Shown here piece after piece: positions 1-7,521 of a stretch of 64,000 nt of DNA. Every line of letters begins with the position of its first letter. Position 1 is the first letter of the stretch. A model generated the notes under the pieces. That model saw only the letters and a list, made by a program, of their open reading frames with translations. It made no database searches and had not been told where the DNA came from. The DNA is from CAZFOB01 sp964520325 (lineage in GTDB: Bacteria > Actinomycetota > JAICYB01), in the NCBI GenBank assembly GCA_964520325.1, contig CAZFOB010000002.1, forward strand, positions 252,030-316,029, given 5' to 3'. The position numbers and the translations under genes are program-made.

Positions 1-383
1 CTCGAGTCGGCGACCGTGCGGAAGTGATGAAGGAGCGCGTCCTGCGGCGGACGGTTGTAATACGGAGTCACGACGAGCGCACCGTCGACGCCGGCTTTCT
101 CCGCCTCGCGAGTGAGATGGACGGAGTGTTCGGTCGAGTTCGTGCCCGTGCCGGCGATCACGTTCGCGTCGGAACCAACCGCATCCTTCACGGCGCGGAA
201 GAGGGTCGCCTTCTCGTCGTCGGAGAGCGTGGCCCCTTCTCCGGTCGAACCTGCCACGACCAGACCATCCGAGCCATGGCCGATCAGGTGTCGAGCGAGC
301 TTCTGAGCCTCCTCGACGTCGACCGACCCGTCCTCGTGGAACGGGGTGACCATCGCGGTGATAACACGTCCGAACCGAGCCAT
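1..383 (-). CDS. dapA: 4-hydroxy-tetrahydrodipicolinate synthase DapA, N-terminal part
   Basis: This is the first 127 codons of a DapA/N-acetylneuraminate-lyase family TIM-barrel enzyme; the gene continues beyond the left edge. DapA condenses pyruvate with aspartate semialdehyde in the cytoplasm, the first step committed to lysine and diaminopimelate. Reading leftward from the ATG at 383 the protein begins MARFGRVITAMVTPF, then shows the phosphate-binding GSTGEGATL segment and the barrel motif VVTPYYNRPP, whose Tyr is the conserved triad residue. The Schiff-base lysine lies outside the window. A strong GGAGGAGG ribosome site sits just upstream of the ATG. The next lysine-pathway gene, dapB, is at 7.5-8.3 kb on the same strand but separated by unrelated genes. 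Other family members (KDG aldolase, NAL) cannot be fully excluded from the N-terminus alone. Confidence 0.88.
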   Translation of the reverse strand, partial: MARFGRVITAMVTPFHEDGSVDVEEAQKLARHLIGHGSDGLVVAGSTGEGATLSDDEKATLFRAVKDAVGSDANVIAGTGTNSTEHSVHLTREAEKAGVDGALVVTPYYNRPPQDALLHHFRTVADS

Positions 384-577
384 GTGTCCTCCTCCCCGGG
401 GCTTCCTGTGAGCCTTGGACCGAGCAGTCTAGGCCCTTCTCGCACCGGGGAACTGCCCCAATATAGAGCAGGAACAACACCAAGCACAGGAAGCACAGAC
501 ATACGCGGTAGAGTCGGCGCCTGGAACGCATCAAGTACCCCCAGAAGCTCACCGACCACCTCTCGGCTCCCGACGAG

Positions 578-1246
578 GTGGACCTCACCTTTGTGGTCGG
601 CTTCGACGGATGGGTGGAGGACCTCGAGCGCTTCCACGCCTCAGCCGTCGAGCATCTCCACGCCGACTGGGAGCTCGTCGTGGTGGACAATCCGGTGGAC
701 GCCGCGGGTTCGGAGCTCATCGGCTCCCTCGATCGCGTTCGTCACGTTCCGCTTCGCGATGCGGTCGGCTACGGCGCCGGGCGCAACATCGGCCTCCGAA
801 AGTCCCGCGGGCGCATCGTTTGCGTCGTCGACACCTCCGTCGAGATCGAAGGCGATCTCGAGCTCGGCGGCATCTTCGCCGATCCCGAAGTCGGTCTCAT
901 CGGCAGATGGGGCGTTGTCGTCGAAGGCGACCATCATTTCGTTCCTTCGCAAGGCCCGGACGTCGACGGCGTCGAGGGCTACTTCATCGCCATGCGCAGG
1001 GCCGACCTGTCACGCACCGGTCTCTTCGACCCGAAGTTCCGCTTCTACCGCAACGCCGACATCGACTTCTCGTTCCAGGTACGCGACGCCGGGCTTCGAA
1101 CGATCGTCGACGCGACGCTACCTATCGCGCGTCATGAGCATCGACTGTGGGAGAACACGCCTGAACGTGACGATCTCTCGCGCAAGAACTTCGGACGCTT
1201 CCGTCAGCATTGGGGCAACCGACCCGACCTGATCACTCACCGCTGA
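578..1246 (+). CDS. family 2 glycosyltransferase-like protein
   Basis: A 222-residue GT-A fold protein of the GT2 type, predicted to move a sugar from a nucleotide donor; acceptor unknown. Early residues hold a beta strand followed by ELVVVDNP, then YGAGRNIGLRKSRG, the usual region after the nucleotide-binding loop. VCVVDTSVEI stands where family members have the DxD metal motif, but the motif itself is not intact. FRFYRNADIDFSFQVRDAG matches the ED-type acceptor/catalytic region in weakened form. No membrane segment is visible. An in-frame TAG at 509 bounds the N-terminus. GTG 578 is the first usual start, but the residues just before it read as protein-like, so a rarer start such as CTG 521 is possible. 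The 3' end overlaps the convergent GNAT gene by 14 bases. Confidence 0.7.
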   Translation: MDLTFVVGFDGWVEDLERFHASAVEHLHADWELVVVDNPVDAAGSELIGSLDRVRHVPLRDAVGYGAGRNIGLRKSRGRIVCVVDTSVEIEGDLELGGIFADPEVGLIGRWGVVVEGDHHFVPSQGPDVDGVEGYFIAMRRADLSRTGLFDPKFRFYRNADIDFSFQVRDAGLRTIVDATLPIARHEHRLWENTPERDDLSRKNFGRFRQHWGNRPDLITHR

Positions 1247-1757
1247 GATCGATCCTGTATCGGACCTCGTCGACGCCAAGTCCTTCGAGGAACTGCGACG
1301 TCCCATCCGCATACCATCCACCGCGTTCGAAGAAGCGTCGCGCGCGAACGTTTCCTTCGAGCACCCACAACTTTGCCTCGCTGTACACGACGCGAAGAGC
1401 CTCGAGGGCGGTTTGCATCAACGACAAACCGACACGATGGTTCCAGGACGTCGGCAGTACGTAGATCGCGTGCACCTCGCCCACCGCGGGTGAAGCGTCG
1501 GCGTCCCGGCATGATCCTGCACCAACGAAACCGACGATGACGCGCTCATCCTCAGCGACGTACACGTGCTTGAGTTCGGACTCGCCGTCGCCGCCAAACC
1601 ACGAGCGCCATCGTCGCGCTCGTTCGTCAACGGACATCGCGTCGAGGATCGCCTGGTCCACGATGCCCCGATAGGCACCCTGCCACGTCCGCACGTGGAC
1701 CTCGGCGATCGCTCTTGCGTCATCCAGCGTTGCTTCACGCACAACGGTTGTCGTCAC
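1233..1757 (-). CDS. GNAT family N-acetyltransferase
   Basis: A 174-residue single-domain GNAT protein that would transfer an acetyl group from acetyl-CoA to an unknown amine. The N-terminal REATLDDARAIAEVHVRTWQ is the classic first strand and helix of the family. The acetyl-CoA pyrophosphate loop is seen in the segment VLPTSWNHRVGLSLM, with VGLSLM in place of the more common GIGxxL. The later NVRARRFFERGGW is the usual motif B, where Asn and the following helix close the site. The gene stands alone on the minus strand, just downstream of the MaoC gene and convergent with the glycosyltransferase. The substrate cannot be inferred from the context. Confidence 0.85.
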   Translation of the reverse strand: MTTTVVREATLDDARAIAEVHVRTWQGAYRGIVDQAILDAMSVDERARRWRSWFGGDGESELKHVYVAEDERVIVGFVGAGSCRDADASPAVGEVHAIYVLPTSWNHRVGLSLMQTALEALRVVYSEAKLWVLEGNVRARRFFERGGWYADGTSQFLEGLGVDEVRYRIDLSGE

Positions 1758-1776
1758 ACCGGCATGCTACGGACGG

Positions 1777-2286
1777 TCAGCCGGTCTGAGGTGTAGGACG
1801 GCCTGGCTGGTCGCCGCCGCGGCCTTCGCGGGTTGGGATCATCACCTTGCGAACGAACTCGCAGACGACCTGACCGTCCTGCTTATAGGCGATCGTGCGC
1901 ACCTTGACGATGCCGCGGTCGTTCTTCGACTTCGACGGTGCGACCTCGAGCACTTCGGTCTCCGCATAGATCGTGTCGCCGTGGAACGTGGGCGCCGGGT
2001 GCTTGAGGTTCTCGATCTCGAGGTTCGCGATCGCCGAACCCGATACATCCCGCACGCTCATCCCGAGCGCGAGCGAATACACGAGGTTCCCAACAACGAC
2101 GTTGCGGCCGAACTGCGTCGCCTCCTTCGCGTAGTGGTCGTTGGTGTGAAGGGGATGGTGGTTCATCGTGATCATGCAGAACAGATGGTCGTCGTACTCG
2201 GTGATCGTCTTACCGGGCCAGTGCTTGTATACGTCACCGACGGTGAAGTCTTCGAGGCAACGTCCGAACGGAAACTCCTGACTCAT
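1777..2286 (-). CDS. MaoC-like hot-dog dehydratase (Rv2499c-like)
   Basis: A 169-residue single hot-dog protein related to mesaconyl-CoA hydratase and MaoC enoyl-CoA hydratases. It opens with GRCLEDFTVGDVYKHWPG and contains DHLFCMITMNHHPLHTND, where the Asp/His pair fits the active site of R-specific hydratases, followed by the acyl-binding segment GNLVYSLALGMSV. It lies downstream of an acyl-CoA dehydrogenase and near a CitE-type lyase, the same three families that sit together as Rv2498c-Rv2500c in Mycobacterium tuberculosis (leucine breakdown / itaconate dissimilation). A hydration step on an itaconyl-, mesaconyl- or methylcrotonyl-type CoA ester is therefore likely, by analogy only. The ATG at 2286 has a GGAGGAG ribosome site. 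Confidence 0.82.
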   Translation of the reverse strand: MSQEFPFGRCLEDFTVGDVYKHWPGKTITEYDDHLFCMITMNHHPLHTNDHYAKEATQFGRNVVVGNLVYSLALGMSVRDVSGSAIANLEIENLKHPAPTFHGDTIYAETEVLEVAPSKSKNDRGIVKVRTIAYKQDGQVVCEFVRKVMIPTREGRGGDQPGRPTPQTG

Positions 2287-2315
2287 CTCTCCTCCAGTTC
2301 GATGTTCGCGTGCCG

Positions 2316-3014
2316 CTATCGGAGCAGCGGGAACTTCTCGGCCAGGGGCCCGAGGGTGAAACGCTCGTTGCTCTCGAGCGGGCGGCGGCCGGTTCCCGAA
2401 AGGATGAATGTCTTATCGTCCCAGCCCATGCCCACCGGCAACTTGGCTCCGAGAAGCCCGGACAGGATCCCCTTCACGATCGGGACGGCGTCCGGATGCA
2501 AACGCTCACCGCGCAGCGTTGCGTGGCTGAGATCCATCGTATGGACACCGAACTCGAGCACGCGGGAAGCGACGAACTCCCCGAACAGCATCGCTCTGTG
2601 GCCCGACCGCTTGATCACCCGGTCTGCCGGGATCTCCGCCAGACCGGCCATCGCGCCGTCCACCGCCGACTCGAGTGACGTCCTGATCTCGTCGCCAGTA
2701 CGTCCACCGGCCTCTTCGATGACCCGTTCTTTGATCACGTCGGAGAACGTCTTGGACGGATCCTCACCTTCGCGGGGTCCGTCGGGGTCGTAGCCGTAGT
2801 AGCCGACCCGGTCGATCTCGGGCGTACCGTCGAACGGTTGGGCGTTGTCGCCGACGAGGCGGACGAGCATGCCTTCGCAGTGAGCGACAAGTTCCTTCAC
2901 CGTCCATCCGGGACACCGCGTCGGGCGTTCCCAATCTTCCGGAGCGAGCTCGCCGACTAGAGCAACGAGCTCCTTGCATTGCACCTCGAAAACGTCGCGC
3001 TCAGGAGAGTCCAT
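2316..3014 (-). CDS. mycothiol-dependent maleylpyruvate isomerase-like (DinB-fold) protein
   Basis: A 232-residue member of the MDMPI/DinB-like superfamily, actinobacterial proteins that often use mycothiol as cofactor. The N-terminal helix bears CPGWTVKELVAHCEGM, whose W-x(2)-x-H pattern supplies the first metal ligand of the four-helix bundle. A second His-containing helix appears near ASRVLEFGVHTMDLSHA, where H-x3-D fits the other ligands. A C-terminal small domain holding LSGTGRRPLESN is common in the family. The gene follows the acyl-CoA dehydrogenase gene by 6 bases, so it is probably cotranscribed with it and with the MaoC gene downstream. The substrate is unknown. A second relative lies at 5080-5811. 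Confidence 0.82.
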   Translation of the reverse strand: MDSPERDVFEVQCKELVALVGELAPEDWERPTRCPGWTVKELVAHCEGMLVRLVGDNAQPFDGTPEIDRVGYYGYDPDGPREGEDPSKTFSDVIKERVIEEAGGRTGDEIRTSLESAVDGAMAGLAEIPADRVIKRSGHRAMLFGEFVASRVLEFGVHTMDLSHATLRGERLHPDAVPIVKGILSGLLGAKLPVGMGWDDKTFILSGTGRRPLESNERFTLGPLAEKFPLLR

Positions 3015-3020
3015 CGGTGC

Positions 3021-4199
3021 TCAGATCTTGTACCGCTCGAGGAGCTGACGTCCGATGACCATCTTCTGGATCTCGGACGTCCCTTCGCCGATGACCAGGA
3101 ACGGCGCGTCGCGGTACAGACGCTCGACAACGAACTCCTTCGAGTAGCCGTACCCGCCAAAGATACGCATCGCCTCCATTGTGACTTCGACACATGTTTC
3201 GGCACAGAACAGCTTCGCCATGCCGGCCTCGAGGTCGGTGCGCTCTCCCCTGTCCTTCTTCTGCGCGGCGTTCAGCATCAAGAGCCTGGACGCCTCGATC
3301 TTCGTCGCCATGTCGGCGAGCTTGAACTGGATCGCTTGGTGATGCGCGATCGGACGTCCGAAGGTCTCGCGCTCCTGCGCGTAGCGGATCGACTCCTCGA
3401 ACGCGCGCTGCGCAACCCCGATCGCGCGTGCCGAGACGTTGACGCGTCCGACCTCTATACCGGCCATCACCTGGTAGAAGCCCTGGCCCTCTTCGGCGCC
3501 GAGCAGGTTCTCGACGGGAACCTCGAAGTTGTCGAAGATCAGCTCCGTCGTCTCAACGCCCTTGTAGCCGAGCTTTTCGATGTTCGGAGGGATCTCGAGG
3601 CCGGGCATCCTGTCGACGCCCGGCTCTTTGTCGACGATGAGCATCGCCATGCCCTTGGACGCCGGCTTCGCGGCCGGATCGGTCTTGCACAGCAGCATCA
3701 CGATCCCGGAGCGAAGGCCGTTCGTTACCCACATCTTCGTCCCGCTCACGCGGTAGACGTCACCGTCGCGGATGGCTTTGCAACTGATGGCCTGGACGTC
3801 CGATCCGGCGTGGGGCTCGGACATCGACAACGCGGCACGTATCTCGCCGGTCGCCATGCGCGGGAGGTACTTCTGCTTCTGGGCCTCGGTGCCGAACGTC
3901 TCGAGCTGCCACGCGGCGATGAAGTGTGTGTTGAGGATCCCGGACAGCGACATCCATCCGCGCGCGAGCTCGATGACCACGAGTGCGTAGGTCGTCAGCG
4001 GTTGGCCGAGCCCCCCGTACTCCTCAGGGATCTTGAGGCCGAAGAGCCCGATCTCCTTCATCTTCTCGACGATCTCGGCCGGATAGGTGTCGGCGTGCTC
4101 GAGGTCGTTGGCGACGGGAATGACGTCCTTGTCCACGAAGTCGCGGACGGTCTGGACGATCTCTTTCTGGATGTCTGTGAGATCGGCGATGACTGTCAA
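3021..4199 (-). CDS. acyl-CoA dehydrogenase (short/branched chain type, FadE19-like)
   Basis: A 392-residue flavoprotein that would introduce the alpha-beta double bond into an acyl-CoA. It has the full family layout: N-terminal helices, then SMSEPHAGSDVQAISCKA (FAD and substrate contacts), KMWVTNG, and the C-terminal IFGGYGYSKEFVVERLYRDAP with the signature and EGTSEIQKMVIGR at the FAD-binding end. Length and spacing match isovaleryl/2-methylacyl-CoA dehydrogenases. The catalytic Glu assignment needs alignment. I chose the TTG at 4199 because a GAGGAGG site lies just upstream; a longer frame reaching 4574 is a readthrough artefact that would overlap the divergent gene at 4276. Downstream neighbours are the MDMPI-like and MaoC genes, supporting a branched-chain acyl pathway. 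Confidence 0.9.
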   Translation of the reverse strand: MTVIADLTDIQKEIVQTVRDFVDKDVIPVANDLEHADTYPAEIVEKMKEIGLFGLKIPEEYGGLGQPLTTYALVVIELARGWMSLSGILNTHFIAAWQLETFGTEAQKQKYLPRMATGEIRAALSMSEPHAGSDVQAISCKAIRDGDVYRVSGTKMWVTNGLRSGIVMLLCKTDPAAKPASKGMAMLIVDKEPGVDRMPGLEIPPNIEKLGYKGVETTELIFDNFEVPVENLLGAEEGQGFYQVMAGIEVGRVNVSARAIGVAQRAFEESIRYAQERETFGRPIAHHQAIQFKLADMATKIEASRLLMLNAAQKKDRGERTDLEAGMAKLFCAETCVEVTMEAMRIFGGYGYSKEFVVERLYRDAPFLVIGEGTSEIQKMVIGRQLLERYKI

Positions 4200-4275
4200 T
4201 GGTTCCTCCTCGCGCAGCGCGCTGTAGCCTACCAACGAAGGCGTGAATGCCCCTCTGAGCAGGTAGAATAGGGGG

Positions 4276-4479
4276 ATGGAGAACCCATCGCTCCTGATCG
4301 GAAAACGCATCCGAGTCGCTCTCGGGCTGCAGCGTAGCGGCATCCGGATGATGCGGCAGAACTTTATCCGTCGCAACGCGGACGCATCAAAGAGCGAGAT
4401 CGACGAGATGCTCCGAAGCTGGATGCGCGATCGTCCGGGCGACGCGCCCGGGGTTGTCTCGCGTCGATTCGCCGATTGA
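4276..4479 (+). CDS. small basic protein, possible antitoxin partner
   Basis: A 67-residue, Arg-rich protein that I do not recognise. The ATG at 4276 follows a GGGGG stretch that can serve as ribosome site, and the stop overlaps the TTG start of the next gene (TTGA), so the two are translationally coupled. Residues MMRQNFIRRNADASKSEIDEM look helical, and the C-terminus DAPGVVSRRF is flexible. Coupling to an AbiEii-like nucleotidyltransferase suggests a toxin-antitoxin role, but it has no visible winged-helix domain like AbiEi. The gene is divergent from the acyl-CoA dehydrogenase gene, with about 75 bases between starts to hold both promoters. Confidence 0.6.
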   Translation: MENPSLLIGKRIRVALGLQRSGIRMMRQNFIRRNADASKSEIDEMLRSWMRDRPGDAPGVVSRRFAD

Positions 4480-5069
4480 GCGACCCTGAGGCACTCCTGC
4501 GGCAGTCTGTTCGGGACCTCCTGCCGACCGGGGCACGCTGGGCTCTTGTTGGTGCACTCGCCGTAGGCGCCCATTGCGAGCCCAGGTTTACGCGAGACGT
4601 AGACATCGCGTTCGCGGTCTCAGACGACGCAGAGGCAGAACGTATCGTGCTCCAGATGCGCCAGCTGGGGTACACCGCTCACACGGTCCTCGAGCAGGAG
4701 CGCACGGGGACGCTCGCTACCGTCCGTCTCGTACCGCCCGGCGCCGACGACGAAGACCCCGTCCTCGATCTGCTGTTCTCGTCGAGCGGCATCGAGGCCG
4801 AACTCGTCGGGAGCGCGTCCGAGCACGAGGTCTTTCCACAGCAGAGCGTCCCTGTGGCAGGAAAGGGATATCTCATCGCCCTCAAGCTCTTGGCGGTAGG
4901 CGATCATCGCCCCAACGACCTGATCGATCTTCACGCACTCGTCGTCGTAGCAACGGACGAGGACCTCGACGAGGCGCGTCACGCGATCGATCTGATCACC
5001 GAACGCGGGTACAACCGCGATCGCGATCTGCCGGCTGCGTTGGACGATGCGCTGTCGAAGTGGCGGTAG
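4476..5069 (+). CDS. AbiEii-like nucleotidyltransferase
   Basis: A 197-residue nucleotidyltransferase-fold protein. The segment WALVGALAVGAHCEPRFTRD followed by VDIAF matches the G-x-A-x(3)-G...R-x-T-x-D-x-D core of AbiEii/AbiGii-type and related predicted transferases, with the two Asp residues as metal ligands. A third acidic position is likely in DPVLDLLFS. The later GKGYLIALKLLAVGDHRPND is the family's conserved Lys-rich helix. In type IV toxin-antitoxin systems such proteins are the toxin, pyrimidinylating or otherwise modifying tRNA, but many members are uncharacterised. The TTG start at 4476 overlaps the stop of the 67-residue gene. It interrupts a leucine/itaconate-like gene set, as mobile accessory modules often do. 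Confidence 0.65.
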   Translation: MSDPEALLRQSVRDLLPTGARWALVGALAVGAHCEPRFTRDVDIAFAVSDDAEAERIVLQMRQLGYTAHTVLEQERTGTLATVRLVPPGADDEDPVLDLLFSSSGIEAELVGSASEHEVFPQQSVPVAGKGYLIALKLLAVGDHRPNDLIDLHALVVVATDEDLDEARHAIDLITERGYNRDRDLPAALDDALSKWR

Positions 5070-5079
5070 AGTCTCCGCC

Positions 5080-5811
5080 ATGATCGACGCACAGACGTAT
5101 CTGGAGCACATCCGCCGTGACGGCGTCCGCATCGGCGACGTCGCGGAAGGACATCTCGACGTCGAGGTTCCGACGTGTCCGGGGAACACGGTCGGCAGCC
5201 TCCTGTTGCACACGATGGCCGTGTGCGCCTTCTGGACCGGCGTGCTGGAACAGAACCGCATGCCGGAAGGCGACATGCCGAACTTTGGCGACGACCCGTT
5301 GGACGCGCACCGTCGCGCCTTCGAGGGGTTCGTCGAGCGACTCGGGGGCCGCGATCCCGACGAGTCGACGTGGACCTGGGCCGGCGAAGGGAAGGTGCGC
5401 TTCTGGTACCGCCGAGCCGCTCAGGAGTTCGCCGTCCACCGATGGGACTTCGAGAACGCGGTCGGCAACCCGGCGGCGATCGACCCGACTCTCGCCGTCG
5501 ACGGCATCGACGAGATCCTGTTCGTCTTCGGTCCGGCGACCGGCCTGGAGGAGCACCGCGGCGCGTCGGAGCGATTCTCCGGCAACGGCGAGACCTTCCG
5601 GCTCGAACCCACCGACCTCCCGGATGCGATCACGTTCACGGCGCACCCCGATCGATTCGAGTACGACGGAGCTGCGTCGCCCGGCGTCACGGCCCGCGGG
5701 ACAGCATCAGACCTCCTGCTCCTCCTCTGGGGACGTGTCCCGTCGAGCGCACTCGACGTGTCCGGAGATGCGTCGCTGTTGGATCGCTGGCAGGGGCGCG
5801 TGAAGATCTAG
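5080..5811 (+). CDS. mycothiol-dependent maleylpyruvate isomerase-like protein
   Basis: A 243-residue second MDMPI/DinB-superfamily protein. VPTCPGNTVGSLLLHTMAVCAFW holds the first metal-ligand His; the Trp usual after CPG is replaced by Asn. FWYRRAAQEFAVHRWDFENA carries the H-x3-D type ligand pair seen in mycothiol S-transferase-like enzymes. The C-terminal domain contains VTARGTASDLLLLLWGRVP, a typical SCP2-like tail of actinobacterial MDMPI proteins. The ATG at 5080 is chosen over an earlier in-frame start because it lies just after the stop of the nucleotidyltransferase gene. The 3' end overlaps the convergent CitE gene by 4 bases. Reaction unknown; mycothiol use is by family analogy. Confidence 0.82.
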   Translation: MIDAQTYLEHIRRDGVRIGDVAEGHLDVEVPTCPGNTVGSLLLHTMAVCAFWTGVLEQNRMPEGDMPNFGDDPLDAHRRAFEGFVERLGGRDPDESTWTWAGEGKVRFWYRRAAQEFAVHRWDFENAVGNPAAIDPTLAVDGIDEILFVFGPATGLEEHRGASERFSGNGETFRLEPTDLPDAITFTAHPDRFEYDGAASPGVTARGTASDLLLLLWGRVPSSALDVSGDASLLDRWQGRVKI

Positions 5812-6755
5812 CTGTTCGAGCGTTTGAGGCTGGCAGCGCGTCCTTGCGCGGCGTGGACGGCGGCCATCTTCCGGGACGCTTCGTCGATCATCTCGTCACC
5901 GAAGAGCACGGCTCCCGTTCTATCGTCGTCGGTCGCTTTCTGGTAGGCATCGATGATGTCCTCGGCCCGGTCGTACTCCGCCTGCGACGGCGTGAAAACC
6001 TCGTTGAGGATCGTGATCTGGTCGGGGTGCAGCGCCCACTTCCCGTCGTAGCCGAGCTGGCGTGAGCGGATCGCGATCTCACGGAAGCCGTCGAGGTCGC
6101 GGATCGCGGCGAACGGTCCATCGATGGCTTGCAGGTTCCGATTGCGAGCGGCCACGAGGATACGCATGAGGATCCAGTGCCAGTGATCGCCCGGGTACTC
6201 GCGCACGATCTGGCCGACGGTCGAATGCGGCATCCCCATGGCCGCCGCCATGTCGCCGGGTCCGAAGATCAGTGTCTCGAGCCGGTCCGAGGCACGAGCG
6301 ATCTTGTCGATGTGAGTAAGGCCCTGCGCGTTCTCGATCTGAGCTTCCAGGCCGATGCGATTGGTGAAGCCGTTCGTCTCTTCGATCATCCGCAGCAGGT
6401 CCGCCACGAACGTGACGTCGGACGCCCACTGGACCTTCGGGATCATGATGCAGTCGAGGTGCTGTCCGACCGTTTCAACGACCTCGATGATGTCGCGATA
6501 GCACCAGTGCGTGTACACGCCGTTGATGCGCAGGACCACAGTCTTGTTGCCAAAGTCCTGGTCCTTGAGCGCCGCGATCACGTTCTTGCGAGCGCCCTCC
6601 TTCTCGGCCGGCGCCACGGAGTCCTCGAGATCGATGAAGACCTCGTCCGCGTCGAGCCCCGGCGCCTTCGCAAGCATCTTCGTGCTCGACGCCGGAACGG
6701 ACAGGCACGAACGGCGCGCGCGAAGCTTGACGTCACCAGCAGTCGTGTAGGCCAT
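5808..6755 (-). CDS. CitE/HpcH-type acyl-CoA lyase (Rv2498c-like)
   Basis: A 315-residue TIM-barrel lyase of the HpcH/HpaI/CitE family, which cleaves malyl-, citramalyl- or related 3-hydroxyacyl-CoA to acetyl-CoA plus an oxo acid. Visible core motifs are RSCLSVPASS (CoA-binding Arg and Ser), DEVFIDLEDSVAPAEK (acidic metal site and general acid region), LRINGVYTHW, IMIPKV, and IGLEAQIENAQGL with its Glu metal ligand. GKWALHPDQI closes the barrel. A GAGGAGG site precedes the ATG at 6755, so the 11 residues of the longer frame are dropped. With the nearby MaoC and acyl-CoA dehydrogenase it fits a citramalyl-CoA or 3-hydroxy-3-methylglutaryl-CoA lyase, as described for Rv2498c; substrate assignment is by analogy. 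Confidence 0.85.
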   Translation of the reverse strand: MAYTTAGDVKLRARRSCLSVPASSTKMLAKAPGLDADEVFIDLEDSVAPAEKEGARKNVIAALKDQDFGNKTVVLRINGVYTHWCYRDIIEVVETVGQHLDCIMIPKVQWASDVTFVADLLRMIEETNGFTNRIGLEAQIENAQGLTHIDKIARASDRLETLIFGPGDMAAAMGMPHSTVGQIVREYPGDHWHWILMRILVAARNRNLQAIDGPFAAIRDLDGFREIAIRSRQLGYDGKWALHPDQITILNEVFTPSQAEYDRAEDIIDAYQKATDDDRTGAVLFGDEMIDEASRKMAAVHAAQGRAASLKRSNS

Positions 6756-6795
6756 CAGTTCCTCCTCGTAGATGTCAGATTCTCCCACAAGCGGC

Positions 6796-7521
6796 TCACC
6801 AACCCATGTCGCGGTCGACGAGCGTGTAGAGCCGTTCGTTATGCGGACGGAAGTACTCCGTGAGCTCTCGGCGTAGCCCAGGCTTGATCCCGGCGAGCTC
6901 GGCTCCCGCGTTGTACCGCTCGTACGCGCTCAGCCGGTGCGGACGCAGGCCGAGGAACCCGAGCGTTTCCGCACACACCCGCTCGGGGTCGTTGAAGAGG
7001 TCCTCGCTGCGCAAGATCAGCATCTGCTCGCGCGGGAAGTGTTGGTACCAGTTCTCGAGTTGCTCCGCATAGCGTCCACGCGCGGCGTAAGAGAAATGCT
7101 GGTGGGAGCCGTCCAGGAACGGATCCCCCGCGAACCGCTCGTTCTCTTTTGCGATCGCGTCCTCGAAGGACAATGACTCCTCGCCGAGCCTGCACTCGTG
7201 ACGGTAGTGCGAGTAGGCGCGGGCAACAGGTTCTCTGAGCAAGGCGATGAGCTTCACGTCGGGGCAGACCGCAAGCACGCGTTCCGGCACGTGCGGATGG
7301 AACAGGTAATACGGACTCGACTCTCCGCTGATGCGCCCGCGCAACCCCCGGGATCGCGGGAAGTTGCTCTCGTACCAACTCGAGCCGCGCTCGTAGAAGA
7401 AGCTGAAGTAGTGCACCTCCTTGACGCTCGCCGGAGCGACCTTGGGGTGTCGGGCCAAGTAGCTGTAAAGCGACGTCGTTCCGCCGCGCTGGGTTCCGAT
7501 GATGAGGAAGTCGGGCAGCAA
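6796..7521 (-). CDS. PAPS-dependent sulfotransferase family protein
   Basis: A 241-residue protein of the carbohydrate/heparan sulfotransferase type, expected to move sulfate from PAPS to a hydroxyl or amine. The first residues LPDFLIIGTQRGGTTSLYSYL are the 5'-phosphosulfate loop with its P-loop-like GTQRGGTTSL. KEVHYFSFF is the catalytic/acceptor strand. LIALLREPVARAYSHYRHE is the 3'-phosphate-binding motif, with Arg and Ser clearly present. The start is TTG 7521, directly adjacent to the TAA of dapB with no spacer, so it is almost surely translated by coupling to dapB. That pairing has no obvious metabolic logic. Sulfation of a glycan or lipid is possible; the acceptor cannot be read from the sequence. 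Confidence 0.85.
   Translation of the reverse strand: MLPDFLIIGTQRGGTTSLYSYLARHPKVAPASVKEVHYFSFFYERGSSWYESNFPRSRGLRGRISGESSPYYLFHPHVPERVLAVCPDVKLIALLREPVARAYSHYRHECRLGEESLSFEDAIAKENERFAGDPFLDGSHQHFSYAARGRYAEQLENWYQHFPREQMLILRSEDLFNDPERVCAETLGFLGLRPHRLSAYERYNAGAELAGIKPGLRRELTEYFRPHNERLYTLVDRDMGW

Noticed and set aside
24..1232. Long plus-strand frame of 402 codons
   Set aside because: It runs antisense to dapA and in the wrong frame of the glycosyltransferase, with Ser/Arg-rich low-complexity sequence typical of shadow frames in high-GC DNA.
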